Shown here: piece by piece, positions 28,216 through 37,534 of the stretch | How the letters are laid out: every line of letters begins with the position of its first letter | How positions within the stretch are numbered: the stretch's first letter is position 1 | NCBI RefSeq assembly: GCF_003994475.1 | Contig: NZ_RZNY01000003.1 | Coordinates: 248,001-312,000, forward strand | Length of the DNA: 64,000 nt | Reading direction: 5' to 3' | Origin: Paenibacillus anaericanus | Lineage (GTDB): Bacteria > Bacillota > Bacilli > Paenibacillales > Paenibacillaceae | Made by a program: the position numbers and the translations under genes | The notes under the pieces: generated by a model | The model's database searches: none | What the model was told of the DNA's origin: nothing | Seen by the model: the letters and a program-made list of their open reading frames with translations, nothing else

Positions 28216-30009
28216 TCATTGCAGCATTTTCCGCTTTATGTCAGGAATAATCAGTCGTAAGGCTTCCCACTCTCCTGGTGCCAAGACATGTTCAACCCCT
28301 ATGCTATCCTTCATAGTGAACATCACGCCTTTCATTTTCCAGCTCTCTTCCCCTATCAAAGTCAAAGGTAGATACTCTACTGTTTCACCCTGTATTTGTA
28401 ATTCAATTTTTGTGTGCCAAGTTAAGGCTTGTGCAATGATCTTCCGGGCTGTAGAGACGTGATAGTCCCTCATCTCTTTGAACCATATCACAGGGATATC
28501 CTCAAGTCCGGGGAACAGTTCGGTGGTCGTGGGAATAACATCATCTCGTTCATACGACTTGTAGTCCCTACCACTAAATATCCATCCTTGCTCTACAGGC
28601 AAACCCGTCACACCAGAAATTACTCCGACAAACGTCGTATCTACGGTCTTATGATCCTTGGACCATGACCGTTGTTTCTCGGGTATTATAATTTGTTCTA
28701 TCTCTCGGCTCCACTGCTCAATCGCTAATCTTACATTATTCGGAACGCCTGAAGACTGCTCATGCAACACAGCTAATATTTCCTTAGATGAAAGGCCTTG
28801 CCGAGCAGCTAGTGTCACACTGGATCGGTTGATTTGATAAACTGACATCGTATCCATTGTTATATTATCGGAGAAGGCCTCCAATACCCATCGCACTTCA
28901 AATGACACATCCGGTGGTACGAGAATTTCAAAATCCGGTTGGATATGACATCTTCCCGAACGCGGATGACGATTCATCGCTATGGATATATTTATTTCCG
29001 ACATATCGACAGACAAGGCCTCAGCATCGATTAGTTGCTGCTTTGGGAATTCCATTTCCTTTGTGAATCTAGGCTTAACAAGCCACCTTAGATACAGTTG
29101 TTCTTCTTGACCATATCCAAGTTCCAACCAACCAAATCCACATAAGGCAGTTAGCCAACTTCTCATCCATAAATCCTGTTCCTTCGATATACATTCCTTC
29201 AATATTCCCTGTCTCCGAAGTGAAGTTAGCACATCTTGTAGACCGTACCACACTCCGCATGACAAATCGGAAGATGCTGTCCTAAATACGAAATGCTGCA
29301 GCACTGCGTCTGACGGGACATATCTTAGAAGAAGCTGCCGAAATATGGCGGAATTCATCTCTTGTATGTCCAGTTCCAACCAAGATCTAAGGTTAACCGT
29401 GTTTAACCTCCACTCTCTCTGCTCTTTATCAATAAGATCAAATTTCATTAACATATCAAACACAACTGCTATATGCGGAGAATAGACATCTTGATCGGTA
29501 TAATATAGCGAAAGACCCACAATATCCTCCGCAGTCAAATGAATTTGGCCCTCCATTTTATTCAGTGCCTTTTGATAAGGCGTTCCCTTAACTGTAACTG
29601 GCAGACCATTAAATTCAATCCACGCCAGTATACGGAACAAATCATAGGCTAATCCACGTTTCGATTCTTTATATAGATCTATATCCACTTTGTTACTTAG
29701 TTCGATAGGATAAACGGTATACCTTTCTTGAAGTGATGAGAGTAAATCAAATGGAATATAAAACAACCGCTCCCCCCATATTTTCTTTACTGAAAACAAG
29801 AACCCTTGCTGGATCAGTAGTGGGATTGCTGCACGTAGATCAGCGCCGCTAAGTCTCCCAGTTGTCATCTCATTTAAACCGTCCAGCTTAAACGGTAATC
29901 CAGCATATCGTTGAAATATGGCGGCCAATGCTGCCGAATCTACTGGATGTAAGCATCCGATGCTCTCAATCGCTGCAGTAATGCGCTGCTGTTCGGGAAG
30001 TTTCATCAT
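28216..30009 (-). CDS. Helicase-associated protein, partner of the XPB-like helicase
   Basis: A 597-residue protein without its own Walker motifs. The region around residues 330-480 (SGRCHIQPDFEILVPPDVSFEVRWVLEAF ... QINRSSVTLAARQGLS) resembles the helicase-associated domain often found at the N-terminus of XPB/Ssl2-type proteins (Helicase_C_3). Its start overlaps the helicase stop by 4 bases (ATGA), which suggests a stoichiometric complex. Role in DNA repair or transcription is inference. ricF follows 86 nt downstream with no terminator between. Confidence 0.75.
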   Translation of the reverse strand: MMKLPEQQRITAAIESIGCLHPVDSAALAAIFQRYAGLPFKLDGLNEMTTGRLSGADLRAAIPLLIQQGFLFSVKKIWGERLFYIPFDLLSSLQERYTVYPIELSNKVDIDLYKESKRGLAYDLFRILAWIEFNGLPVTVKGTPYQKALNKMEGQIHLTAEDIVGLSLYYTDQDVYSPHIAVVFDMLMKFDLIDKEQREWRLNTVNLRSWLELDIQEMNSAIFRQLLLRYVPSDAVLQHFVFRTASSDLSCGVWYGLQDVLTSLRRQGILKECISKEQDLWMRSWLTALCGFGWLELGYGQEEQLYLRWLVKPRFTKEMEFPKQQLIDAEALSVDMSEINISIAMNRHPRSGRCHIQPDFEILVPPDVSFEVRWVLEAFSDNITMDTMSVYQINRSSVTLAARQGLSSKEILAVLHEQSSGVPNNVRLAIEQWSREIEQIIIPEKQRSWSKDHKTVDTTFVGVISGVTGLPVEQGWIFSGRDYKSYERDDVIPTTTELFPGLEDIPVIWFKEMRDYHVSTARKIIAQALTWHTKIELQIQGETVEYLPLTLIGEESWKMKGVMFTMKDSIGVEHVLAPGEWEALRLIIPDIKRKMLQ

Positions 30010-31736
30010 AGATGAGTTCCTTCCTGCGCCCCCACTGCAATAGGAAAGTTAGATCCATCCTCAAGATCAAACGTAACGGAATATTCATACCCTTGCTCAA
30101 TCAAAAATAGTTGTCTGCGCATTGCAAAATCTTGTTCCCGTGTATCTTCAGATACCAAGGTATAAAAATACGCCTGACTTCCGTCCGATTTAGGTCGCAA
30201 TATGCGTCCCAGTCTCTGTGCCTCTTCCTGACGGGATCCAAAACTACCCGAAATTTGGATTGCAACAGAGGCATCTGGTAAATCAACCGCAAAGTTTGCT
30301 ACCTTGGATACCACTAGAACATGAATATCCCCCGCCCGAAATGCTGCAAACAGATCTCCACGCTCGTCCTGTGGCATGTTGCCAGTAATAAGCGGGACAT
30401 TCAGCCGTGAGGCTACACTGCGCAACTGGTCCAAGTATTGTCCAATAATAAGAATTTGACGTCCGGAATGACGTTCAATCAGTGACCTTAGCCATTCAAT
30501 TTTCCGCGGATTCTCTGCAGCAATTCGGAACTTCGCACGTCCTTCTGCTTTTATGTAATGTTCTCTGAGCGTCATTGGCATCGAAACTCTAACTTCACAG
30601 CACTCCACTTGAGCGATAAATCCCGTCTTCTCTAGCTCTCTCCAAGGCACCTCATATCTCTTGGGTCCGATCAAAGAGAATACATCGCATTCACAACCGT
30701 CCTCTCGAACTAACGTCGCCGTCAGACCAAGGCGGCGGGTCGCTTGAATATCGGCTGTCGCCCGAAATACGGGTGCTGGTAGTAAATGGACTTCATCATA
30801 TATAATGAGTCCCCAATCCCGCTGATTAAATAAGCCCATATGTTTAAAGCCTTCTCCCTTACTTGCCCGATGTGTCAAAATTTGATAAGTGGACACGGTC
30901 ACGGGTCTCACCTGTTTATGACCACCTGAATATTCGCCCACGTCCTCTCCAGACAGCGTCGTCTTCTCTAGAATTTCCGTGATCCACTGATGAACCGAAG
31001 TCACGTTCGATGTCAAGATCAAGGTCTCACATTGAAACCTCTCCATCACCGCGATCCCAATAATGGTCTTACCTGCACCGCAAGGGAGAACAAGAACACC
31101 ATTCTCTCCATTCTTTTCTTGTCCTGCGAATGAAATGACTCCTTCTTTCTGATAAGGTCTTAGCAACAAAGGCTCCCCATTTCCCAAGGAAGATCGCATG
31201 TTGAATGAAAGTGGATGTCCGTTATGATATCCCACTTCGTCCGTAACGGGGTACCCTAGTCGGGCCAATTCCTGCTTCAATACCCCTCGAAAATCTGCAG
31301 ACAGAACCATACGATGTGCTTCCACCCGTTGCAAATGTAACTGTGATAGCGAGGACTCACTCTGCAAGCGGTCCAGCAACTCAACATTCTCTGGTTGACA
31401 CTCCAACCATAAGGTAGCTGGCTCATGCTCTGGACGCCGAAGCTTCAAAGATCCATAGCGAGAGACCCACTTTTCGATATCCGAAACTACCTTTGCAGGC
31501 ATATCAAAACGAGAAATAAACCGTAACATTTCGATGATTTCCTTTGCCGTCAAACCTGAGGCAGCAGCATTCCATAATGAAAGAGGGGTAATTCGATAGG
31601 TATGGTAAGAAGCGGGACTCTTCACCAACTCAGCGAAATGAGTTAACTGCACTCTAGCTTCTCCAAACCCAGGATGTTCTTTCTCTAACAACACAGTGAA
31701 ATCACGTTGGACGATACCGGCCCCTGCACCATTCAT
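30006..31736 (-). CDS. XPB/Ssl2-like superfamily 2 DNA helicase
   Basis: 576 residues. An N-terminal damage-recognition-like region (1-190) precedes the helicase core: LLRPYQKEGV (Q-like motif, 191), Walker A PCGAGKTIIG (218-227), DEVH box (314-317), LTATL (338-342), the XPB-type RED triad within VREDG (344-346) and motif VI QRLGRILRP (507-515). Bacterial XPB-like enzymes are 3'-to-5' translocases linked to DNA repair; the exact role in Firmicutes is unsettled. The ATG at 31736 begins the unit helicase - partner - ricF - ylbG. Confidence 0.9.
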   Translation of the reverse strand: MNGAGAGIVQRDFTVLLEKEHPGFGEARVQLTHFAELVKSPASYHTYRITPLSLWNAAASGLTAKEIIEMLRFISRFDMPAKVVSDIEKWVSRYGSLKLRRPEHEPATLWLECQPENVELLDRLQSESSLSQLHLQRVEAHRMVLSADFRGVLKQELARLGYPVTDEVGYHNGHPLSFNMRSSLGNGEPLLLRPYQKEGVISFAGQEKNGENGVLVLPCGAGKTIIGIAVMERFQCETLILTSNVTSVHQWITEILEKTTLSGEDVGEYSGGHKQVRPVTVSTYQILTHRASKGEGFKHMGLFNQRDWGLIIYDEVHLLPAPVFRATADIQATRRLGLTATLVREDGCECDVFSLIGPKRYEVPWRELEKTGFIAQVECCEVRVSMPMTLREHYIKAEGRAKFRIAAENPRKIEWLRSLIERHSGRQILIIGQYLDQLRSVASRLNVPLITGNMPQDERGDLFAAFRAGDIHVLVVSKVANFAVDLPDASVAIQISGSFGSRQEEAQRLGRILRPKSDGSQAYFYTLVSEDTREQDFAMRRQLFLIEQGYEYSVTFDLEDGSNFPIAVGAQEGTHL

Positions 31737-31831
31737 GAATTAATGCCTCCTCTCAGTCTCATATAGACTTAAAGAAGCCCGCCACAGACCGCGAACTTCT
31801 CTTTGACAAATCGTCTCACTTATCATTTGAA

Positions 31832-32260
31832 TCAATGAATCTGCTCTGTTGATATTTGCGTCAATGCTTCTCCAGCTTCATCTGCAAAAATAGTACGGAT
31901 TGCTAAGTCTCCAATCGACACAATCCCCACCAATCTGTCTCCCTCAGTCACTGGTAGGCGACGGATTTGTTGCTCTGCCATCAGTTCGGCCGCCTCCTCT
32001 ACTGAGGTATCACGTGAAGCTGTCTTGATTCCTTTGGTCATTACGACCTCGACCGCCGTAGAACCAGGGTGCTTCTCCGCAATTCCGCGCACGACCAAAT
32101 CACGGTCAGTAATAACGCCAAGAAGTCTGTCCCCATCAACTTCTACAACGGGAATGAACCCGGTATCGTGTTCTTTCATTTTAACAGCAACTTCATATAC
32201 ATTATCCCGCGGGGTAACAGTAACAACATTTGTAGTCATAATTTCACTTACTTTTCTCAC
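31832..32260 (-). CDS. Tandem CBS-domain protein
   Basis: 142 residues made of two CBS motifs: about 7-60 (IMTTNVVTVTPRDNVYEVAVKMKEHD ... LLGVITDRDLVVRGIA) and 72-125 (VMTKGIKTASRDTSVEEAAELM ... LVGIVSIGDLAIR). Such pairs form a Bateman module that binds adenine nucleotides. There is no extra catalytic or ACT domain. Translation starts at a GTG, 6 nt after a strong GGAGGGG. No partner gene is obvious; the M20 gene is 46 nt upstream in the same direction, so they may be co-transcribed. Confidence 0.9.
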   Translation of the reverse strand: MRKVSEIMTTNVVTVTPRDNVYEVAVKMKEHDTGFIPVVEVDGDRLLGVITDRDLVVRGIAEKHPGSTAVEVVMTKGIKTASRDTSVEEAAELMAEQQIRRLPVTEGDRLVGIVSIGDLAIRTIFADEAGEALTQISTEQIH

Positions 32261-32306
32261 TTGTAACCCCTCCTTCGGTATTTATAATTCCAAAGTTAGG
32301 TAAACT

Positions 32307-33476
32307 TTATGCATGTTCAAGCTGATATGATTCTGCCATCTTAATCATCAATCCAGCGGCATGGAGCATGGCATCCTCATCAATATCAAATTTGGGATGA
32401 TGATGCGGGTATACTATTCCCTTATCCTCATTTCCAGCACCAACCAATATAAAACAACCAGGCACCTCCTGCAAATAATAAGCAAAATCCTCAGCAGGCA
32501 TGATTTGTGCAGAGAGTTCCCCTTTTAGGTTAGGTACTTCCATCGCAGTAAGGAGAAACCTCTTAAATTCATTCTGATCGTTGATCAAACTTGGATATCC
32601 CGTCATGTACTCAACCGATGAATTTGCCCCATATGCTTGAGCCGTATGCTCAGTCAAAGTTTCAATCTTACCCCGGATTATACTTCGCGTTTCCTCGCGG
32701 AAACAACGTACCGTGCCGGCCAGACGGCAGCGTTCAGCAATTACATTCTGAGCGGCTCCTCCCTGAATGGATCCGATCGTCACAACAACGGGATCTAATG
32801 GATCAATAGAACGACTCACTACACTTTGTAACTGAAGTACTAGTGCAGCGCCAGCTACTACACTATCTACAGCCATGTGAGGCATTCCTCCATGTCCACC
32901 CTTGCCATGAACTTCGATGAAAAACTCATCGGTTGAGGCCATCAAAGGACCTGGTGCACTTGCCGCCGTACCGACGGGAATCGGTGTCCATAGATGTATG
33001 CCATAAATAACATCGACACCCTCCAGAGCCCCTCCTTCGATCATTGATACTGCACCGCCGGGACAAACCTCCTCCGCTGGTTGGAATATCAAGCGAATGG
33101 TTCCCTGCAACTTTTCCTTTTGACGACTGAAATATTCAGCCACAGCTAATAGAATCGCGGTGTGCCCATCATGACCACAAGCATGCATGACACCGGGAAC
33201 TTGTGAGGCATATTCACACGACTTCTCATCCTGAAGTGGTAGCGCATCCATATCAGCTCGTAAGGCAACCGTCTTTCCTGGTAGTTCACCTATAATCGTT
33301 CCAATGACTCCGATATCACCCTTGCCCGAAGATAGTTCCACACCTAATTCTTCGAGAATACGCCTTACAAAAGCTGTAGTTTCTTTCTCCATAAAAGAAA
33401 GCTCTGGATGGCGATGCAAATGTCGCCTCCGCTCCACCATAGCTGGTAACAATTCTCTTAATAATTCTTCCTCCAT
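32307..33476 (-). CDS. M20-family amidohydrolase (N-acyl-amino-acid hydrolase type)
   Basis: A 389-residue dinuclear zinc peptidase-like enzyme. Metal-binding motifs: RRHLHRHPELSFMEKET near residue 17, ALRADMDALPLQDE near 72, MHACGHDGHTAILL near 97, FQPAEEVCPGG near 130 and the C-terminal PAEDFAYYLQEVPG. The central dimerisation domain carries GKGGHGGMPHMAVD. This pattern is shared by aminoacylases, hippurate hydrolases and IAA-amino-acid hydrolases; the true substrate cannot be decided. Start ATG at 33476. Confidence 0.92.
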   Translation of the reverse strand: MEEELLRELLPAMVERRRHLHRHPELSFMEKETTAFVRRILEELGVELSSGKGDIGVIGTIIGELPGKTVALRADMDALPLQDEKSCEYASQVPGVMHACGHDGHTAILLAVAEYFSRQKEKLQGTIRLIFQPAEEVCPGGAVSMIEGGALEGVDVIYGIHLWTPIPVGTAASAPGPLMASTDEFFIEVHGKGGHGGMPHMAVDSVVAGAALVLQLQSVVSRSIDPLDPVVVTIGSIQGGAAQNVIAERCRLAGTVRCFREETRSIIRGKIETLTEHTAQAYGANSSVEYMTGYPSLINDQNEFKRFLLTAMEVPNLKGELSAQIMPAEDFAYYLQEVPGCFILVGAGNEDKGIVYPHHHPKFDIDEDAMLHAAGLMIKMAESYQLEHA

Positions 33477-33674
33477 AAATTCACTTCCTTTTTTATGTAT
33501 AACGATTGTTCCTTATCTTCTTATCAGTATTATTATTCCATTGTATCAGAAATCAGGTTGCCACAGAGTCCGTAAACATTGAAACATCATACATTGGAAG
33601 CCTTTGCCTCTCTTGCACAAGTGATGGAAACATAATATCATGAGAGGAGAACTTTTAAGGGGGCATTCTACAAG

Positions 33675-34016
33675 ATGATTGTTGAAAATACCGGATTAGA
33701 AGGTTTAAAAGTCGAGTTGGCCTACCTAGATGAAACATCCGAGAAGGTTGGATTTGTTCGCTGGCAATGGGAATACTACCGAGCCACATACGATTACAAG
33801 ATAACATTTGACAACAACGAGTATTTCCTTCGTATGAACACACGCGCCGTGGAAGGAAAATTGGAGCGGCCAGACGCGGTTCTGGATATTGAAGCGGTCT
33901 ATATGGGCCGAACCACATTCCCACACGGGCTGGATTACGAGTCAGAAATCCCTCCTCATGTCATACAATCAGCACAGGTTAAGCTGGCTGAGTTGAAGGA
34001 ACTTCTTGAGGCTTAA
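33675..34016 (+). CDS. YugN-like family protein
   Basis: 113 residues with the YugN pattern: a two-sided beta structure (LEGLKVELAYLDE, FVRWQWEYYRATYDYKITF, NEYFLRMNTRAVEG) and GLDYESEIPPHVIQSAQ near the end. Function is unknown in the family. AAGGGGG lies 11 nt upstream of the ATG. It is followed 17 nt later by the FtsW-like gene, so both are probably co-expressed. Confidence 0.8.
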   Translation: MIVENTGLEGLKVELAYLDETSEKVGFVRWQWEYYRATYDYKITFDNNEYFLRMNTRAVEGKLERPDAVLDIEAVYMGRTTFPHGLDYESEIPPHVIQSAQVKLAELKELLEA

Positions 34017-34033
34017 GGCTTAAGAAGAACCAC

Positions 34034-35281
34034 ATGAGAGATAATAATGAAATGCCCAGACGCGGGGCTCCCGATTTCCAATTGCTCATCCTCACCCTAT
34101 TATTAGTAGGGTTTGGTGTTGTTATGGTGTTCAGTTCTAGTTCTAGTATCACCCTCGTCAGTGAAAGATTTGAGTATGATCCGATGTATTTCACAAAACG
34201 TCAGCTAATTTTCGGAGCTCTCGGTCTATTCGGTATGCTTATCACGATGAATATCCCCTACGAAAAATACAAAAAGTTATTTATCCCTGTTTTTATTTTA
34301 GCCATTATTCTTCTAATGTTTGTTCCCTTTGTAGGTGCAATTAACGGGGCCAGCAGTTGGATCACACTAGGTAAGTTTGGTATTCAACCTACGGAACTTG
34401 CCAAAGTTACCACGATCTTATATTTATCCGCCCTCATATCTAAGAAGGGTGAACGGTTCCGTGACTTGCGGACTGGCTATATTCCCGTCATGGTTATCGT
34501 GGGTTTCGTAGCTGGGCTCATCATGCTCCAGCCCGATTTAGGCTCTTGTTTCATCCTCGTTGCCACCGCCGGATTAGTTATTTTTGCAGGTGGAGCCAAC
34601 CTGAAGCATATTCTTGGTTCTATTCTCCTGTTAATCGTTGGGGCAAGTATCGTGCTGGGTGCTGGGGCGCTAATTGATAAAATTAACCCTAGCGATGTCG
34701 TTGATACTGCATCAGGAGGAACAAACTACAAAATTGGTCGCTTTCAAGCCTATATCAACCCTTGGGATGATCCACAAGGAACGGGATTCAGTCTTATTCA
34801 ATCACTAACCGCCATTGGTCATGGAGGATTGACTGGAACAGGCTTTGGGCAAGGCATCCAAAAACTACACTATCTCACCAACTCTTATAACGATTTTATC
34901 TTCGCTGTCATAGGTGAAGAATTCGGTTTTATCGGTACACTAATATTTTTACTGTTCTATCTATATTTTATTTGGAGGGGGATTCTTGTCTCTCTTCGCA
35001 GTTCCACTATATTCGGTACGTTAACCGGAGTCGGTATTATGGGATTGATCGCCATTCAGGCATTCATTAATATTGGCGGTGTTACGAGAACGATCCCCGT
35101 TACTGGTGTAACGCTTCCTTTCATTAGTTACGGCGGCTCTTCACTACTCGTCATGATGGTTGCCATGGGGATTGTACTTAGTATTTCGCGTCAATCGTCA
35201 CTGCCAACGAAGCAAGAGAGAACCAAATCTGTTGTGGTCAAGCAAGCCTCTTATGACTTGAACACCTCTAGACGTCGATAA
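34034..35281 (+). CDS. FtsW/RodA/SpoVE (SEDS) peptidoglycan glycosyltransferase
   Basis: A 415-residue polytopic membrane protein of the SEDS family, which polymerises lipid II together with a class B PBP. About ten hydrophobic segments are visible. Conserved stretches include VFSSSS near 32, GIQPTELAK near 115, LQPDLGS near 160, the extracellular loop FQAYINPWDDPQGTGFSLIQS near 240, and FISYGGSSLL near 367. Length and motifs fit FtsW or SpoVE rather than RodA, but the subgroup cannot be fixed without alignment. No class B PBP gene is adjacent. The ribosome-binding site (AAGAAG) is weak. Confidence 0.9.
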   Translation: MRDNNEMPRRGAPDFQLLILTLLLVGFGVVMVFSSSSSITLVSERFEYDPMYFTKRQLIFGALGLFGMLITMNIPYEKYKKLFIPVFILAIILLMFVPFVGAINGASSWITLGKFGIQPTELAKVTTILYLSALISKKGERFRDLRTGYIPVMVIVGFVAGLIMLQPDLGSCFILVATAGLVIFAGGANLKHILGSILLLIVGASIVLGAGALIDKINPSDVVDTASGGTNYKIGRFQAYINPWDDPQGTGFSLIQSLTAIGHGGLTGTGFGQGIQKLHYLTNSYNDFIFAVIGEEFGFIGTLIFLLFYLYFIWRGILVSLRSSTIFGTLTGVGIMGLIAIQAFINIGGVTRTIPVTGVTLPFISYGGSSLLVMMVAMGIVLSISRQSSLPTKQERTKSVVVKQASYDLNTSRRR

Positions 35282-35293
35282 TGAATAAACAAC

Positions 35294-35335
35294 AAATGGG
35301 CTGAACAAGGATAATCCCTTGCTCAGCCCATTTTC
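35294..35335. terminator. Bidirectional terminator between the SEDS and Asp23 genes
   Basis: AATGGGCTGAACAAGG pairs with CCTTGCTCAGCCCATT with one mismatch, flanked by A-rich and TTTT tracts. Confidence 0.85.
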
Positions 35336-35371
35336 AATTTATTACCTAAATATCTATGTAACCCAATAAAT

Positions 35372-35734
35372 TTAAATCTCGTCATCCTTAAATGCTACGT
35401 TCTCGACTTTCACATTCACTTCTACGATTTTGAGCCCAGTCATACTTTCCACTGCTTCTCGAACATTCTGTTGTAGCATACGGCACACTTCATGGATTGG
35501 AGTTTCGTACAGTACGATAATCCGTAAATCGATCGCTGCTTCCAATTGACCGACTTCCACTGTGACACCCTTTTGCACATTTTTACCACTTAAACGTTTG
35601 GCCCATCCTTCTGACAGTCCACCAGACATCGCTGCGATACCTGGTGTTTCCAAGGCCGCCATTCCAGCGATTTTGGAAACGACATCATCTGAAATCCGAA
35701 TAAGCCCCATATCCAACTGCAATTGCTCGGTCAT
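35372..35734 (-). CDS. Asp23/Gls24 family envelope stress protein
   Basis: A 120-residue soluble protein of the Asp23/YloU/YqhY family: GLIRISDDVVSKIAGMAA, GIAAMSG near residue 33, LRIIVLYETPIHEVCRMLQQNV near 70 and VEVNVKVENVAF near the end. Members act as small membrane-associated or lipid-metabolism-linked factors; the precise function here is open. The start has GGAGG upstream, and the gene is monocistronic and divergent from the cation exchanger. Confidence 0.88.
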   Translation of the reverse strand: MTEQLQLDMGLIRISDDVVSKIAGMAALETPGIAAMSGGLSEGWAKRLSGKNVQKGVTVEVGQLEAAIDLRIIVLYETPIHEVCRMLQQNVREAVESMTGLKIVEVNVKVENVAFKDDEI

Positions 35735-35869
35735 GGTAATTCCTCCTTCAACCTCATTATATTCATTGTAATTCGTAAAACCTAGTAAAGCAACTATAGA
35801 CCATTTCCTACCTTATCGTTTATAATCTTCACGTTACTTGGATATATTGAAATATCGGGAGGTATACAT

Positions 35870-36940
35870 ATGAAAAAATATCTTTTTCCAGGTCTGCTTA
35901 CACTCTTCTTTGTACTCAGTGCCATCGGACATTTCGCGGAATGGTCCGCCACATTGCAATTCGTCATTTCAGCTATCTCGGTTATTTTCGTAGCCGGGTT
36001 TCTAGGGAAAGCGACGGAGAGTGTATCTCACTATGCCGGACAACGTCTGGGTGGGTTCCTAAACGCGACCTTCGGTAACGCTGCAGAACTGATCATCGGT
36101 ATCTTACTCGTCAAGGAAGGCCTGTTTGACATGGTTAAGGCGAGCATCACCGGTTCGATCATCGGAAACTTACTACTTGTTCTTGGCTTAAGTCTCTTTG
36201 CAGGTGGATTGAAACATAAAGTCCAGCACTATAATGTTTCACTCGCTGGAATGAATGGTTCGCTAATGATCGTAGCGATTATTGCACTATTTGTCCCCGC
36301 TATATTCTTGCAATCCCACGAGCTTCCAAAAGAGCATATAACATCTTTAAGTATTATAGTAGCTGGAATTCTGATCGTCGCTTACCTACTCTGGCTGCTC
36401 TTCTCCATGATCACTCATAAGGATTATCTAGCAGATGTGACAGAAACAAACGCTGAAGAACTCCCGCATGAACATAAGCCTGCATGGTCGAAACGTCAAT
36501 CTATCCTGTATCTTATTCTGGCGACCGTTATGGTGGCCTTTGTCAGCGAATGGTTAGTAGGTACTCTTGATACCTTCACCGCCAAGTTTGGACTGAGTGA
36601 AATTTTCGTCGGCGCCTTCGTCGTGGCTATTGTCGGAAATGCTGCAGAGCATAGTGCAGCGATTCTATTAGCCATGAAGAACAAAATCGGCGCTTCTGTA
36701 GAAATTGCTGTAGGGAGTAGCTTACAGATCGCTTTGTTCGTAGCTCCAGTACTTGTCTTTGTCAGCCATCTGTTCGGTAGACCCATGGATATCGTATTTA
36801 CTGCGATAGAGCTCGCTGCAATCGGTGTATCTGTGTTTATTGCCAAATCAATCACCCAGGACGGACAAACCAACTGGTATGAAGGATTACTACTCATTGC
36901 GGTTTACGCCATTCTCGGTGTATCCTTCTATCTGATATAA
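35870..36940 (+). CDS. Calcium/proton exchanger (CaCA family, ChaA/YfkE type)
   Basis: A 356-residue membrane antiporter with about eleven hydrophobic segments in two repeats. The alpha-repeat signatures are clear: GGFLNATFGNAAELIIGI (about 62-79) and VAIVGNAAEHSAAI (about 253-266), each with the Glu that binds Ca2+. An acidic loop (ETNAEELPHEHK) separates the halves. It exports Ca2+ in exchange for protons; with the Ca2+ ATPase at 20-22.8 kb the window holds two Ca2+ export systems. The ATG is preceded by GGGAGG. Confidence 0.93.
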   Translation: MKKYLFPGLLTLFFVLSAIGHFAEWSATLQFVISAISVIFVAGFLGKATESVSHYAGQRLGGFLNATFGNAAELIIGILLVKEGLFDMVKASITGSIIGNLLLVLGLSLFAGGLKHKVQHYNVSLAGMNGSLMIVAIIALFVPAIFLQSHELPKEHITSLSIIVAGILIVAYLLWLLFSMITHKDYLADVTETNAEELPHEHKPAWSKRQSILYLILATVMVAFVSEWLVGTLDTFTAKFGLSEIFVGAFVVAIVGNAAEHSAAILLAMKNKIGASVEIAVGSSLQIALFVAPVLVFVSHLFGRPMDIVFTAIELAAIGVSVFIAKSITQDGQTNWYEGLLLIAVYAILGVSFYLI

Positions 36941-36977
36941 CTGGAATTAACCTCTATGAATCTATGTATTAACATCA

Positions 36978-37019
36978 AAAAAAGCGTGTGTTCCGGGCAA
37001 ACCCGGTACATACGCTTTC
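36978..37019. terminator. Bidirectional terminator between the exchanger and ylaN
   Basis: AAAGCGTGTGTTCCGGG pairs with CCCGGTACATACGCTTT around CAAA, with A and T tracts on the two sides. A second small hairpin (CCTGTTT/AAACAGG) lies at about 37036-37055. Confidence 0.8.
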
Positions 37020-37055
37020 TTCATTCTGTATGTAGCCTGTTTCTCTCAAAACAGG

Positions 37056-37343
37056 TCAGTCTTTATTGTTCATCGCTTCGTAAAGTAAAGCCAAGTTCCG
37101 TTCGAGCTTGGTCATGATCCCTTTACCTACCGCTTCCTGGATAAGTCCAATACGGACTGCATAATCAACTTGTCTTGAGAAACCATACATTTGGGTGTCC
37201 AGCACTTCCTCATAGAGAGGGCAGTAACGTGTGGCCAGGTTCTCCATCTGCACTTCGATCAGCTTCTCTATTTTATCAGCATCTTCCTGCAGAAGATTTA
37301 ACGCTTTAAGGCCCATTTGCTCCTGCAAATCAGATGAAGTCAT
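37056..37343 (-). CDS. ylaN: YlaN family protein (DUF1507, Fe(II)-linked)
   Basis: 95 residues, closely patterned on B. subtilis Yla[23 protein letters not shown], then the signature [14 protein letters not shown] and [14 protein letters not shown]. In Staphylococcus aureus YlaN binds Fe(II) and relieves Fur repression, so a role in iron homeostasis is likely. It is often essential. A strong GGGGAGG precedes the ATG, and it is monocistronic. Confidence 0.93.
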   Translation of the reverse strand: MTSSDLQEQMGLKALNLLQEDADKIEKLIEVQMENLATRYCPLYEEVLDTQMYGFSRQVDYAVRIGLIQEAVGKGIMTKLERNLALLYEAMNNKD

Positions 37344-37487
37344 GTTGTTTCCTCCCCATGTCCAAAATCGTTACTCATCTACTCTATCCTTAATATTAGT
37401 CGAAATTGCAGACCAATACAAGAACCTCTCTAAATAAACTAAACTGAGAGTTCGATGTCAATTAAACTACACCCTAGTATTTCCAAA

Positions 37488-37527
37488 AAAAAGAACACTC
37501 CTGCCTTAAAGGCAAGAGTGTCTCTTT
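37488..37527 (-). terminator. Intrinsic terminator after the HPr-like gene
   Basis: ACACTCCTGCCTT and AAGGCAAGAGTGT form a hairpin (one mismatch) followed by a T-rich run on the minus strand. Confidence 0.8.
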
Positions 37528-37534
37528 GAAATTC

